12,020 nt of DNA from an uncultured Collinsella sp. (GCA_902496375.1 CABVAS010000030.1:1-12020), one strand, 5' to 3'; positions 1-5,996 are shown, numbered from the stretch's first letter. Numbers and translations are program-made. The notes: a model not told the origin generated them from the sequence alone.

Positions 1-749
1 GAGGCCACGCCCGCCGTGAGCATTGCCGAACCCGTGACGATGGGGCTGCCGTATTCGGGCAGGATCTTGGCGGGAATCACCGCCATACACGCGGCGCTGA
101 CCGCACACATAAGACCTGCTGCCAGGCCAAGCGGCGAAATATTCAGGCTGGTGGGGTCGCCGCCGGTGGCGATTAAAAAGGTTCCACCCAGAGCCAGGCC
201 AATGCCGATGACTTCGCGAGTACGCGGCATACGGCGATCGGTCACGCAGGCGTAGCCCATGATGATAACGAGCTGCAGGCACTGGAGCACCGTCGCGGTT
301 CCGGCGTTCGTCAGGCGCACGGCCGAAAGATAGCAAAACTGGTTGAACAGCAGGCCAAAGGCGGTAAAGAGCAGCAGCTGCTTGCGATCGGGGGGTGTGG
401 TCCAGAGCTTAATCAGGCGCTCGCGGTCGCGCGTAACAACCACGGCCATAAAGAGTAGACCGGCGAGAATCTGACGCACGCTCATAAGCCACAAGGTGTC
501 GACGTGGTAGGTATCGAACAGAAAGCTCGCGCTGGTGCCCGAGAAGCCCCAAAACGAACCGCCCACCAGCGTAGCCAAGACGCCCGTGATCATCTTGCGC
601 GACGACGCATCGTTAAGGCGCTCGCGCCAGGCGCGACGGGTGTTGCGGCTGAGCTCGTCGGTGCCCTCGGGCACATCAATGTTCGATATATCGGTCATCG
701 GCACCGAAGCCCCTGTGCCTTCGACCTGCTCGACACACTCTTTGCTCAT
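1..749 (-). CDS. EamA/DMT-family transporter, N-terminal part (runs off the window)
   Basis: Translating the minus strand from ATG at 749 gives 249 open codons up to the window edge. After a polar N-terminal tail of about 50 residues come repeated hydrophobic segments at about residues 53-78, 87-106, 125-145, 150-170, 180-196 and 205-228, separated by short basic loops, as expected for the first half of a ten-helix drug/metabolite transporter. The stretch SAVRLTNAGTATVLQ (142-156) is the typical EamA end-of-repeat pattern. Such inner-membrane proteins export or import small metabolites; the substrate cannot be told from sequence. A strong Shine-Dalgarno, GGGGGAG on the minus strand at 760-754, lies 4-5 bases before the ATG and fixes the start. 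The C-terminal EamA repeat lies outside the window. It is divergent from the tRNA gene and unrelated to the defence genes. Confidence 0.85.
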   Translation of the reverse strand, partial: MSKECVEQVEGTGASVPMTDISNIDVPEGTDELSRNTRRAWRERLNDASSRKMITGVLATLVGGSFWGFSGTSASFLFDTYHVDTLWLMSVRQILAGLLFMAVVVTRDRERLIKLWTTPPDRKQLLLFTAFGLLFNQFCYLSAVRLTNAGTATVLQCLQLVIIMGYACVTDRRMPRTREVIGIGLALGGTFLIATGGDPTSLNISPLGLAAGLMCAVSAACMAVIPAKILPEYGSPIVTGSAMLTAGVA

Positions 750-980
750 TCCACTCCCCCGAAACAGCCTGGAAACAATTCGGCTTACCTTACCACGGCG
801 AAGTCACCAGCTGGAGGCTTGTCCGCTTATCGGTTGGACAATTCCGCAGGCGTCTTTCCATAGCTCGATACCGTAATGGCTCTGCATTATGCGATAGCCA
901 AATCGCGGCAGCAGGCTTTTTTGAAATGGATATGACAAAGCCCCCGAATTCCACAATGTAAGCGATTTTTAAAAATGTTC
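750..980. other. Intergenic region between transporter and tRNA promoter
   Basis: No convincing gene or RNA is seen here. It must hold the divergent promoter of the transporter, but no good -35/-10 pair stands out on the minus strand. An AT-rich patch (TTTTTAAAAA, about 965-975) lies just upstream of the tRNA promoter and may act as an UP-like element; that is a guess. Confidence 0.4.
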
Positions 981-1009
981 TTGCCACCGAGTTCAGGCTC
1001 CGTTATATT
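981..1009 (+). promoter_or_regulatory. Sigma70-type promoter of tRNA-Val
   Basis: A -35 box TTGCCA (981-986) and a -10 box TATATT (1004-1009) are separated by exactly 17 bases. The -10 box ends 29 bases before the mature tRNA 5' end, so transcription from about 1016 would give a leader of roughly 20 bases for RNase P to remove. Confidence 0.75.
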
Positions 1010-1038
1010 ATCCCTTGCGCGCTTGCGCACCCTTGATC

Positions 1039-1113
1039 GGGCGTTTAGCTCAGGGGGAGAGCGCTTCCCTGACACGGAAGAGGTCAGAAGTTCAAATCTT
1101 CTAACGCCCACCA
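1039..1113 (+). tRNA. tRNA-Val (anticodon GAC), CCA encoded
   Basis: A complete cloverleaf is visible. Acceptor stem GGGCGTT (1039-1045) pairs with AACGCCC (1103-1109). The D arm GCTC..GAGC, anticodon stem CTTCC/GGAAG with loop CTGACAC, and T arm with GTTCAAATC are all present. The loop centre reads GAC, so the tRNA decodes GTC/GTT valine codons. The 3' CCA is encoded in the DNA at 1111-1113. The gene sits at the border of accessory DNA, as expected for a tRNA used as an integration site. Confidence 0.96.
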
Positions 1114-1120
1114 ATTGTTC

Positions 1121-1160
1121 AACCGGTCTACCTGCGGAAATGCGGTAGACCGGTTTCTTG
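1121..1160 (+). terminator. Rho-independent terminator of the tRNA-Val gene
   Basis: AACCGGTCTACC (1121-1132) and GGTAGACCGGTT (1144-1155) form a perfect 12-bp stem with an 11-base loop, followed by a short T-rich tail (TTTCTTG). It starts 7 bases after the tRNA CCA end. The long perfect stem makes a terminator likely although the T tract is interrupted. Confidence 0.75.
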
Positions 1161-1170
1161 TATATAGCGC

Positions 1171-1192
1171 TGTATCCCAAATGTATCCCAAA
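1171..1192 (+). repeat. Two perfect tandem copies of an 11-bp repeat
   Basis: TGTATCCCAAA occurs at 1171-1181 and again at 1182-1192, head to tail. It lies about 60 bases past the 3' end of the tRNA, where elements integrated at tRNA genes often keep short direct repeats that serve as integrase arm-binding sites. No integrase gene is in the window, so this role is inferred. Confidence 0.5.
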
Positions 1193-1582
1193 AGGCGGCG
1201 CGCGAGCACTCGCTGGAGGCGGCGATGAGGGACATCGCCAGAAACGACCTGGTCATCCTGGACGAGTTCGGCTACGTGCCGCTGGACCTCGACAACGCGA
1301 GGCTGCTGTTCCAGGGGGTGTCGGACTGCTACGAGAGGCACAGCCTGGTCATCACCACAAACATTGAGTTCAGCAAGTGGGGCACGGTCCTGGGGGACGA
1401 CAAGATGGCGGCGGCGATGATCGACCGCATCGTCCACCACGGCCGCCTGGTCGAGTTCACCGGCGCGAGTCACCGTATGGAGGCGACGCTCATACTCGGC
1501 AAGGCGGTGGGATAGGTTAACGCGGCGTGTTTGCCAAAGTGCTCAATTTGGTCGCGCCACAATGTTCAGCTTGTCGTCGACA
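1193..1582 (+). mobile_element. Truncated IS21-family element, right end only
   Basis: The istB remnant is followed at 1516-1582 by sequence with IS21-type ends. Read inward on the minus strand from 1582 it starts TGTCGACGACAAGC, then contains TGAACATT and, further in, the related TGAGCACT, each preceded by an A-rich AA motif. Multiple short repeats of the CTGAACA kind and a TG tip are usual at IS21-family termini. The left end, istA and the 5' half of istB are missing; the left breakpoint lies just after the tandem 11-bp repeat. No direct repeat flanking the right tip was checked. Confidence 0.6.
1198..1515 (+). pseudogene. istB: IstB-like ATPase, C-terminal remnant (IS21 transposition helper)
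   Basis: The reading frame gives about 105 residues that match the C-terminal half of IstB/DnaC-like AAA+ ATPases. The Walker B-type segment LVILDEFGYVPLD, the sensor-1 segment LVITTNIEFSKW, and the DRIVHHGRLVEFTG motif near the C terminus are all present in the usual order. An intact IstB is about 250 residues. The N-terminal domain and Walker A loop are absent, and the frame runs upstream into the tRNA-side sequence without a plausible start, so this is a deletion remnant rather than a functional gene. An internal ATG at 1225 exists but lacks the parts needed for ATPase function. It marks past insertion and deletion at the tRNA-proximal border. Confidence 0.8.
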
Positions 1583-1646
1583 CAAACAGCGGCTCCCGCG
1601 TTTGGCAGCCCCGTGGTCCCAGCGGACGCGGGGAGACCGAGAAGAG

Positions 1647-1893
1647 TCAGGGCTCCGCCTCCTTGAGCGCGCCCACGTCGCCCCCGTGTTCGTCGAGAAG
1701 GGCACGCGCGGCCTTGACGCTCCGCGCCCCAGCGAGCCTGAGCTCAGTACTCCACGCGCTCGTCGGCTGCTGCGCCCTCCACCGCTTCGATCCCCGAGCG
1801 AAGGGCGTCCGCCACCTCTGCCGACCTCGCGTCCTCTTGCCCTTCCGCGAGCTCGACCTTCGCCGCCTCGTCGCCATGAGTCTCACCGTCCAT
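1647..1893 (-). pseudogene. Possible decayed small gene of unknown function, frame broken near 1745
   Basis: From ATG at 1893, with AGCAGGA about 4 bases upstream, the minus strand encodes a 49-residue acidic, alanine-rich helical peptide (begins MDGETHGDEAAK) that stops at 1744-1746. Immediately downstream another minus frame continues with similar coding character (SVKAARALLDEHGGDVG) up to a stop at 1647. Joining them across one frameshift would give a protein of about 80 residues. No family is recognised. The alternative is two chance open frames in GC-rich DNA. Confidence 0.25.
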
Positions 1894-1992
1894 GTATCCT
1901 GCTTTCAAATCGCGGCAGGCACAACAAGGCGCCCGCCCAGTTACTCGATACGAGCAGCCTAGACGGGCGTCACAAAGTGGCAGAGGGGCACG

Positions 1993-2028
1993 ACTCTAAT
2001 GCCAGGCATCTGCTGGTATCATTAGAGT
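1993..2028. repeat. Bulged inverted repeat upstream of the DUF262 gene
   Basis: ACTCTAATG (1993-2001) is exactly complementary to CATTAGAGT (2020-2028). Inside, CCAG (2002-2005) pairs with CTGG (2013-2016), leaving a 7-base loop and a 3-base TAT bulge on the right arm. There is no T run after it, so a terminator is unlikely. It lies 90 bases ahead of the DUF262 start, where an operator or a leader-RNA hairpin would be placed. Confidence 0.5.
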
Positions 2029-2117
2029 GCAGCATTGGTTATGGGAGAGGGCTTCGCATCCCACAGCCAGTCAGACCTAAGTTGGCTTCGTCCTGCTATA
2101 GATTGAGGTGAAGGCGA

Positions 2118-3176
2118 TTGACTGATCAACAAAGTGAGACGATCGAGATTTCCGAACAGATTCGCGACAAGAAAAAGGATGTGCGATTCAGCACTCGCGA
2201 ATACGTTGCGGAATACCTCATCAATAAGTTCAATGCTGATGCATTCTACATTCCGCTTGACTATCAACGGAACTTCGTCTGGACGGACGTTGACTGCAGC
2301 TACTTTATTGAGTCTGTGCTAATTGGCCTGCCCATTCCCTACATGTTCTTTGCCGATGCTGAAGATGGCAGAACGGAAATCGTTGATGGAGCGCAAAGGA
2401 TGAACGCCTTGGTGAACTTTGCCAGAGGCGATTTAACCTTGTGCAATCTAGACATCCTTACATCTGTCAACGGAAAGACCTATTCAGAACTTCCCATAGA
2501 AGTACAAAGAAGATTCGATAACGCGAGCTTTCGAGTGGTTTACCTTGAGGAAGGGACCACCTTTGACGTCCGACAGGAGATTTTTCGTCGTATCAATTCA
2601 TCGGGCAAGCAGCTCAAATCGCAAGAAATTCGCCGTGGCTCCATGGGCGGCGATTTTACAAAACTAGTAAGCGAGCTCTCCAAAGATCCGCTCTTTATAA
2701 AACTTGCCCCGTTAAGCGAGACGGCGCGCAAACACTACGATGACATGGAACTTGTCACTCGTTTCTTCGCCTATGCAGACGGCTACCCAGATTTCGAGGG
2801 TTACAAAGACCGCGTTGCTAGTTACCTGGATGAATACACGAATCGCATGAACATCGAGCTTGCCGAGTCACCTGACAAGCGCAATGAACTCGTCGCTCGC
2901 TTCAAAGAAATGTTGGAATACGTTGAGAAGTGCTTGGGAGACAGGGGTTTCAAAAAGACACCGACAGGAAAAACGACTCCTCATGCGCGTTTCGAAGCTA
3001 TTGCGGTCGGCGTTGCCGTGGCGTTGTCGGAGGACAAGGACCTTTCGCGCAAAGACATGTCTTGGATTGATTGCGAAGAGTTCCAGACCCTTGTGCGGTC
3101 AGACTCGGCAAACGTAAAGGCCAAGTTGAAAGCTCGCATTGATTTCGTTGCCAACAAGCTGAAGGCGGAGCGGTAA
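2118..3176 (+). CDS. DUF262-domain protein (GmrS/SspE-like N-terminal fold), defence-associated
   Basis: The 352-residue product carries the hallmarks of DUF262, a ParB/sulfiredoxin-like fold found in the GmrS half of GmrSD and at the N terminus of SspE and BrxU. Visible motifs are DYQRNFVW (48-55), IVDGAQRM (88-95, the family's DGQQR-type box with alanine in place of the first glutamine) and IFRRINSSGKQLKSQEIR (155-172). In relatives this domain binds nucleotides and senses DNA modification. No HNH (DUF1524) nuclease follows; the C-terminal half is helical and unassigned. The start is TTG at 2118, chosen because GAGGTG (2105-2110) sits 7 bases upstream. The HEPN gene begins 5 bases after its stop, so the two are surely co-transcribed. 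Codons are AT-richer than in neighbouring genes, suggesting transfer. Confidence 0.85.
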   Translation: MTDQQSETIEISEQIRDKKKDVRFSTREYVAEYLINKFNADAFYIPLDYQRNFVWTDVDCSYFIESVLIGLPIPYMFFADAEDGRTEIVDGAQRMNALVNFARGDLTLCNLDILTSVNGKTYSELPIEVQRRFDNASFRVVYLEEGTTFDVRQEIFRRINSSGKQLKSQEIRRGSMGGDFTKLVSELSKDPLFIKLAPLSETARKHYDDMELVTRFFAYADGYPDFEGYKDRVASYLDEYTNRMNIELAESPDKRNELVARFKEMLEYVEKCLGDRGFKKTPTGKTTPHARFEAIAVGVAVALSEDKDLSRKDMSWIDCEEFQTLVRSDSANVKAKLKARIDFVANKLKAER

Positions 3177-3181
3177 ACCTT

Positions 3182-3988
3182 ATGGATTCCAATGACTTTA
3201 ACTTGGGGTACGAAGAGGTCTACAACGACCGCCTTGGTGAGACCAAGAGCATGATTACGCTCGCGACCCTGCTCGATTCGCTTGACCAAGGTGCAGAGGG
3301 CGTGCGCTACAATGCTGTAATGCGAGGAGCGTACGAAATCGCTGAAAAGGCAAATCCCAGTGGCCTGCCCTCATCGACACCAGATGTGACCCTCGTTTCC
3401 AGTGTCATCCGCTCCAACGTCAAGCTTATGATCTACAACATCATTGAGTACTCAGTCACTAATCTCATGCAGGCGATTTACGACAGAGTAAAGGACGAGG
3501 GTTGCGGCTACGCTGAGGTTTCCGAAAAGCTTCAATCGATTTGGCACCATACCCAAATGTATAACGGGTTGAGCGACCCAAAAGCCAGCAATAGTACTGC
3601 CGAGTCCATAAGCAAGAGGTTGCTTGATCATGCTGTTAAAAATAACGTACTTCAATTCAGCGTTCGGAACACCATCGCCGGTGGAAATCTAGATGCAGAC
3701 AAAATCCTCAAGCTCTTTGATGACCACGGAATATCGATTCATGATGATATAGCGAACTGCAAGAGGGATGAGATTAAGAGCGAGCTTAAAGACATCAAGA
3801 ATCGACGGAATGACCTAGCTCATGGATCAATTTCGTTTGCAGAAGCAAGCAATCAGGTGACAACATCGGAGCTTGCGGAGCTAGTCAATCATGTTGACTC
3901 ATTTTTGATGCAGCTCCGCAAGGATGTTTCGACCTACCTCAACGCCGGTGAATATCGGCGCGGTATGACCGAATCAGAAGAGGGCTAG
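3182..3988 (+). CDS. HEPN-domain protein (MAE_28990/MAE_18760-like), putative ribonuclease
   Basis: This 268-residue protein is mostly helical and ends with a HEPN active-site motif, RNDLAH at 209-214, matching the R-x4-H signature (with a polar residue after R) of RNA-cutting HEPN domains. The overall layout resembles the MAE_28990/MAE_18760-like HEPN family, which is often found beside DUF262 genes and DNA methyltransferases; that family assignment is from memory of the pattern, not from a search. HEPN proteins in defence and toxin systems generally cleave RNA after a trigger is sensed. ATG at 3182 follows the DUF262 stop by 5 bases, and its GGAG signal (3166-3169) lies inside the DUF262 gene, so translation is probably coupled. 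Its TAG stop overlaps the stop of the converging methyltransferase gene. Confidence 0.75.
   Translation: MDSNDFNLGYEEVYNDRLGETKSMITLATLLDSLDQGAEGVRYNAVMRGAYEIAEKANPSGLPSSTPDVTLVSSVIRSNVKLMIYNIIEYSVTNLMQAIYDRVKDEGCGYAEVSEKLQSIWHHTQMYNGLSDPKASNSTAESISKRLLDHAVKNNVLQFSVRNTIAGGNLDADKILKLFDDHGISIHDDIANCKRDEIKSELKDIKNRRNDLAHGSISFAEASNQVTTSELAELVNHVDSFLMQLRKDVSTYLNAGEYRRGMTESEEG
3985..3988. other. CTAG stop codon shared by two convergent genes
   Basis: The palindrome CTAG gives the TAG stop of the HEPN gene on + (3986-3988) and the TAG stop of the methyltransferase on - (3987-3985). There is no room for a terminator between the genes, so the transcripts probably overlap at their 3' ends. Confidence 0.9.
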
Positions 3989-5061
3989 TGTACGCAAGCG
4001 GCAATTATGCTTTTGCCAACCGCTTCGCCGAGCTTTGGTGGCACGGCGTTTCCAATATGCCGTGCCACAGCTTTCTTGCTGATCTTCTCGCCAGGCCTAA
4101 TGAACTTGTAATCCTGCGGGAAGCTCTGCAAGACGGCACCCTCACGCAAGGTTAGGGCTCGATTTTGCTCTGGATGCCCAAACCGGCCCGTACCGTACAT
4201 ATAGAACTGCGTAGTTATAGTTGGGGACGTCTCGTCCCAAGCCATCCTCCCGTAGACCGCAGGGTACGTTTGGCCAGCAGCCTTTTTATGACAATCAAGC
4301 CTCAGATCCTCAGGCCAATCTCGCCACGTGCCATTAGGCGTCGAAGCCTTAATGCGCTTCAAGTTTAGTTCTGATAGCGCCGACGCCGTTTGCAGAGAGT
4401 CCCCCCTGCAAGAGCCGCCAGCGCTCACGGCAGGCAGCGCACCTATTGCCTGCCGAACCGTAACAGCATGAGCGTTATCATTCGTAGGGTCAATCAAGCT
4501 GATGGACCCATTTCTAGAAGCTAGCAGAATCAATCGCCGCCGATGCTGGGGCACACCGTACTCCTCAGCCTTTACGACGCTGTATTCCACCGAGTATCCG
4601 GACTCCTTAAGCGTGTTCAAGAAACCAGAGAAGATGCTCTCCTTCTCGAGCTCGGGCACGTTCTCCATGGACACGTAATCTGGCTGCACTTCACGTACAA
4701 GCCTCCCAAACTGCGCAAGCAACCCCCAGTCCTTGTGCTTCTCGCGATGCTTCTTGTCCTTGCGGTGCTTCGAGAAGGGCTGGCAAGGAGCGCACCCTAC
4801 CAAGACTTTGATGTCAAAGTCCTTCAGGAGCTCCTTGACTTCCTCCCCGGTGACCTCGGCGATGTTCTTGCAGATGAACTTGTCCTTGCCGTTGTTCGCA
4901 TCGTAGGCGTACTGGCAAGAGGAATCGAGGTCAAACCCAGCCACCACATCGATGCCAGCGGTGCGTAAACCGTAGGTCAGGCCCCCGACCCCGCAAAACA
5001 AATCCACAGCACCAATGGAGGCGCTCTGAGCCTTATCCTCCGTGGAACTATCAACGCTCAT
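3985..5061 (-). CDS. DNA (cytosine-5-)-methyltransferase of the DUF262-HEPN locus
   Basis: The 358-residue product transfers a methyl group from S-adenosylmethionine to C5 of cytosine in DNA. Conserved motifs are in order: motif I DLFCGVGG (20-27), motif IV GCAPCQPFS (89-97, catalytic C93), motif VI ENVPE (133-137), motif VIII QHRRRLI (172-178), a target recognition region at about 195-300 including SPTITTQF, and motif X RHIGNAVPPKLGEAV (334-348). Length and order are normal for a single-chain type II-like enzyme; the target sequence cannot be predicted. ATG at 5061 is preferred: AAGGGG on the minus strand lies 8 bases upstream, while a GTG three codons earlier would overlap that signal. It converges on the HEPN gene with a 4-base overlap. 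No endonuclease gene is adjacent, and no very-short-patch repair gene was seen. Confidence 0.93.
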   Translation of the reverse strand: MSVDSSTEDKAQSASIGAVDLFCGVGGLTYGLRTAGIDVVAGFDLDSSCQYAYDANNGKDKFICKNIAEVTGEEVKELLKDFDIKVLVGCAPCQPFSKHRKDKKHREKHKDWGLLAQFGRLVREVQPDYVSMENVPELEKESIFSGFLNTLKESGYSVEYSVVKAEEYGVPQHRRRLILLASRNGSISLIDPTNDNAHAVTVRQAIGALPAVSAGGSCRGDSLQTASALSELNLKRIKASTPNGTWRDWPEDLRLDCHKKAAGQTYPAVYGRMAWDETSPTITTQFYMYGTGRFGHPEQNRALTLREGAVLQSFPQDYKFIRPGEKISKKAVARHIGNAVPPKLGEAVGKSIIAACVH

Positions 5062-5154
5062 CGCAATCACCCCTTCGGCGTCCTAGAATGACCGTATGCG
5101 AGCGTCACAAACTCGAAAAGAATTCAACTCGCTAACTTTATAGATTAGCAGCAA
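5062..5154 (-). promoter_or_regulatory. Leader/promoter region of the cytosine methyltransferase gene
   Basis: The stretch is AT-rich compared with the neighbouring genes. On the minus strand a TATAAA-like -10 candidate is present at about 5143-5138 and TTGTGA about 30 bases nearer the gene, but no well-spaced -35/-10 pair is convincing. A promoter must lie here or further upstream in the mobile-element remnant. Confidence 0.35.
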
Positions 5155-5346
5155 TCAGAGGGATTGGAGACCTGAGCTTGAAAACGTCACCGAACGGCTG
5201 TTTGCTTCCCGTAAACAGCAGAAGTGCAGGTAAAACGCCTTGGCCTCGATTTGCTTGATCGCCTGCTCCAAGTACGGCAATCCGGAGAGGTCCTGGCCGC
5301 CGGAGGCCGTGCAAAGCGCTCCGCTTGTATGGTCGCCCGTGCTCTT
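5155..5346 (-). pseudogene. Open frame continuing past the PriCT-2 stop, unidentified remnant
   Basis: After the TGA at 5347-5349 the same minus-strand frame stays open for 63 codons to a TGA at 5155-5157. The middle of it, GLPYLEQAIKQIEAKAFYL, is helical and coding-like. There is no good start codon or ribosome binding site, so it reads as the tail of a gene joined to the primase fragment by deletion or cut by a nonsense change. It also holds a small inverted repeat, GCTGTTT (5197-5203) with AAACAGC (5213-5219). No family is recognised. Confidence 0.3.
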
Positions 5347-5595
5347 TCAGCCTGCGTTCGCCGCATGCCAGAAGAGCGTGCCCGCCGTGATCCTACCGCC
5401 CTCGTCCACATGCTCGAAGAGCTTGCGGGTAACGGCCTCGTCGTACTTCTCGGGGTCGTGGGAGCACCAGCTAAGGAACGTGTCGTGGTCGCCTCCAGCG
5501 GCCTCGTAGCTGATGCCGATGTTCTTCCAAGTCTCGTAGTTCTTGGGCGGCTCCATAGAGAGGAACGCCAAGTCGGCCTTCTCCTTATCGTTCAT
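5347..5595 (-). CDS. Small PriCT-2-like protein, probably a truncated element primase
   Basis: The 82-residue product begins MNDKEKADLAFLSMEP and contains a pattern like the primase C-terminal domain PriCT-2: W at 24 with NIGISYEAAGGD, then FLSWCSHDPEKYD (about 40-52) and a closing RITAGTLFWHAA. In phage-satellite and plasmid replication primases this small helical domain follows the catalytic primase domain. Here it stands alone with no catalytic part, so it is either a small accessory protein or a remnant. ATG at 5595 has GGGGTGAG on the minus strand a few bases upstream. Its start overlaps the end of the 56-residue ORF by 11 bases, typical of compact element operons. Confidence 0.55.
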   Translation of the reverse strand: MNDKEKADLAFLSMEPPKNYETWKNIGISYEAAGGDHDTFLSWCSHDPEKYDEAVTRKLFEHVDEGGRITAGTLFWHAANAG

Positions 5596-5755
5596 GCTGG
5601 CTCACCCCGCAATCGAGCTGCGAGGCGGCGCTCCCCGTGACCGAGCTGTAAGATGCAGCCACGACAGGCCCCCGGCCTGTCCACTCGCCGCCGGTGGCCC
5701 CGCCGCCAAGTATACGGCCACCGGTGTCATTTTCCTTGAATGCTTCCATAGGCAT
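5585..5755 (-). CDS. Small ORF of unknown function in the element operon (56 aa)
   Basis: Starting at ATG 5755, with GAGGA 6 bases upstream on the minus strand, this frame encodes a glycine- and serine-rich 56-residue peptide (begins MPMEAFKEND). A second in-frame ATG lies two codons later. It begins two bases after the HTH-gene stop and its end overlaps the PriCT-2-like start, so its position fits a translated operon gene. No domain is recognised and composition alone would not identify it as coding. Confidence 0.4.
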   Translation of the reverse strand: MPMEAFKENDTGGRILGGGATGGEWTGRGPVVAASYSSVTGSAASQLDCGVSQHER

Positions 5756-5757
5756 CG

Positions 5758-5895
5758 CTAGTCCTCAATGCCGAGCATGTCGCAGATTTTCTGCCCGCTG
5801 ATCGCCCAGGTGCCGCCGATCATCATCGCGGGGAGCGTCCCGTCCGCGCACCACTTCTGGACTTGGCGCAGGCTCCACCCGCCAATCTCGGCCAC
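5758..5895 (-). CDS. HTH/excisionase-like DNA-binding fragment
   Basis: The frame ends LGIED at a TAG (5760-5758). It carries a MerR/excisionase-type winged-helix pattern: VAEIGGWSLRQVQKWCADG, then LPAMMIGGTWAIS. Such proteins direct excision or regulate small mobile elements. From a GTG at 5895 it is 45 residues; an in-frame TGA lies about ten codons upstream. Other minus frames upstream (one from ATG 5996, MARYKGENRAWE; another ending VKVCETP) look coding-like and would join it across a shift at the CCCCC run at about 5911-5915 (minus-strand reading). A frameshifted original gene of 75-80 residues is therefore plausible. Confidence 0.5.
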   Translation of the reverse strand: MAEIGGWSLRQVQKWCADGTLPAMMIGGTWAISGQKICDMLGIED

Positions 5896-5996
5896 GTGCT
5901 TAGGGGGTCTCGCACACCTTCACGTCCGCGCGCCGGATTTGCGAGCAGCCGAGCGGCTCCTTCCCATGCCCTATTCTCGCCTTTGTACCGAGCCAT

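Larger units (their letters stand above)
1583..2117. other. Gene-poor spacer between the IS21 remnant and the DUF262 gene
   Basis: No intact gene is supported in this 535-base stretch. It holds a possible decayed minus-strand short gene (1647-1893), a bulged inverted repeat (1993-2028), and the ribosome binding site of the DUF262 gene at its end. Long open frames on both strands here overlap each other and have arginine/proline-rich translations typical of GC-rich non-coding sequence. Confidence 0.5.

Noticed and set aside
1084..1473. Open frame of 129 codons on the minus strand over the tRNA end and istB remnant
   Set aside because: It runs through the tRNA 3' half and opposite clear IstB motifs, so it cannot be a real gene.
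2097..2102. TATAGA as a -10 box for the DUF262 operon
   Set aside because: Transcription would begin after or within the GAGGTG ribosome binding site, and no -35 box lies 16-18 bases upstream.
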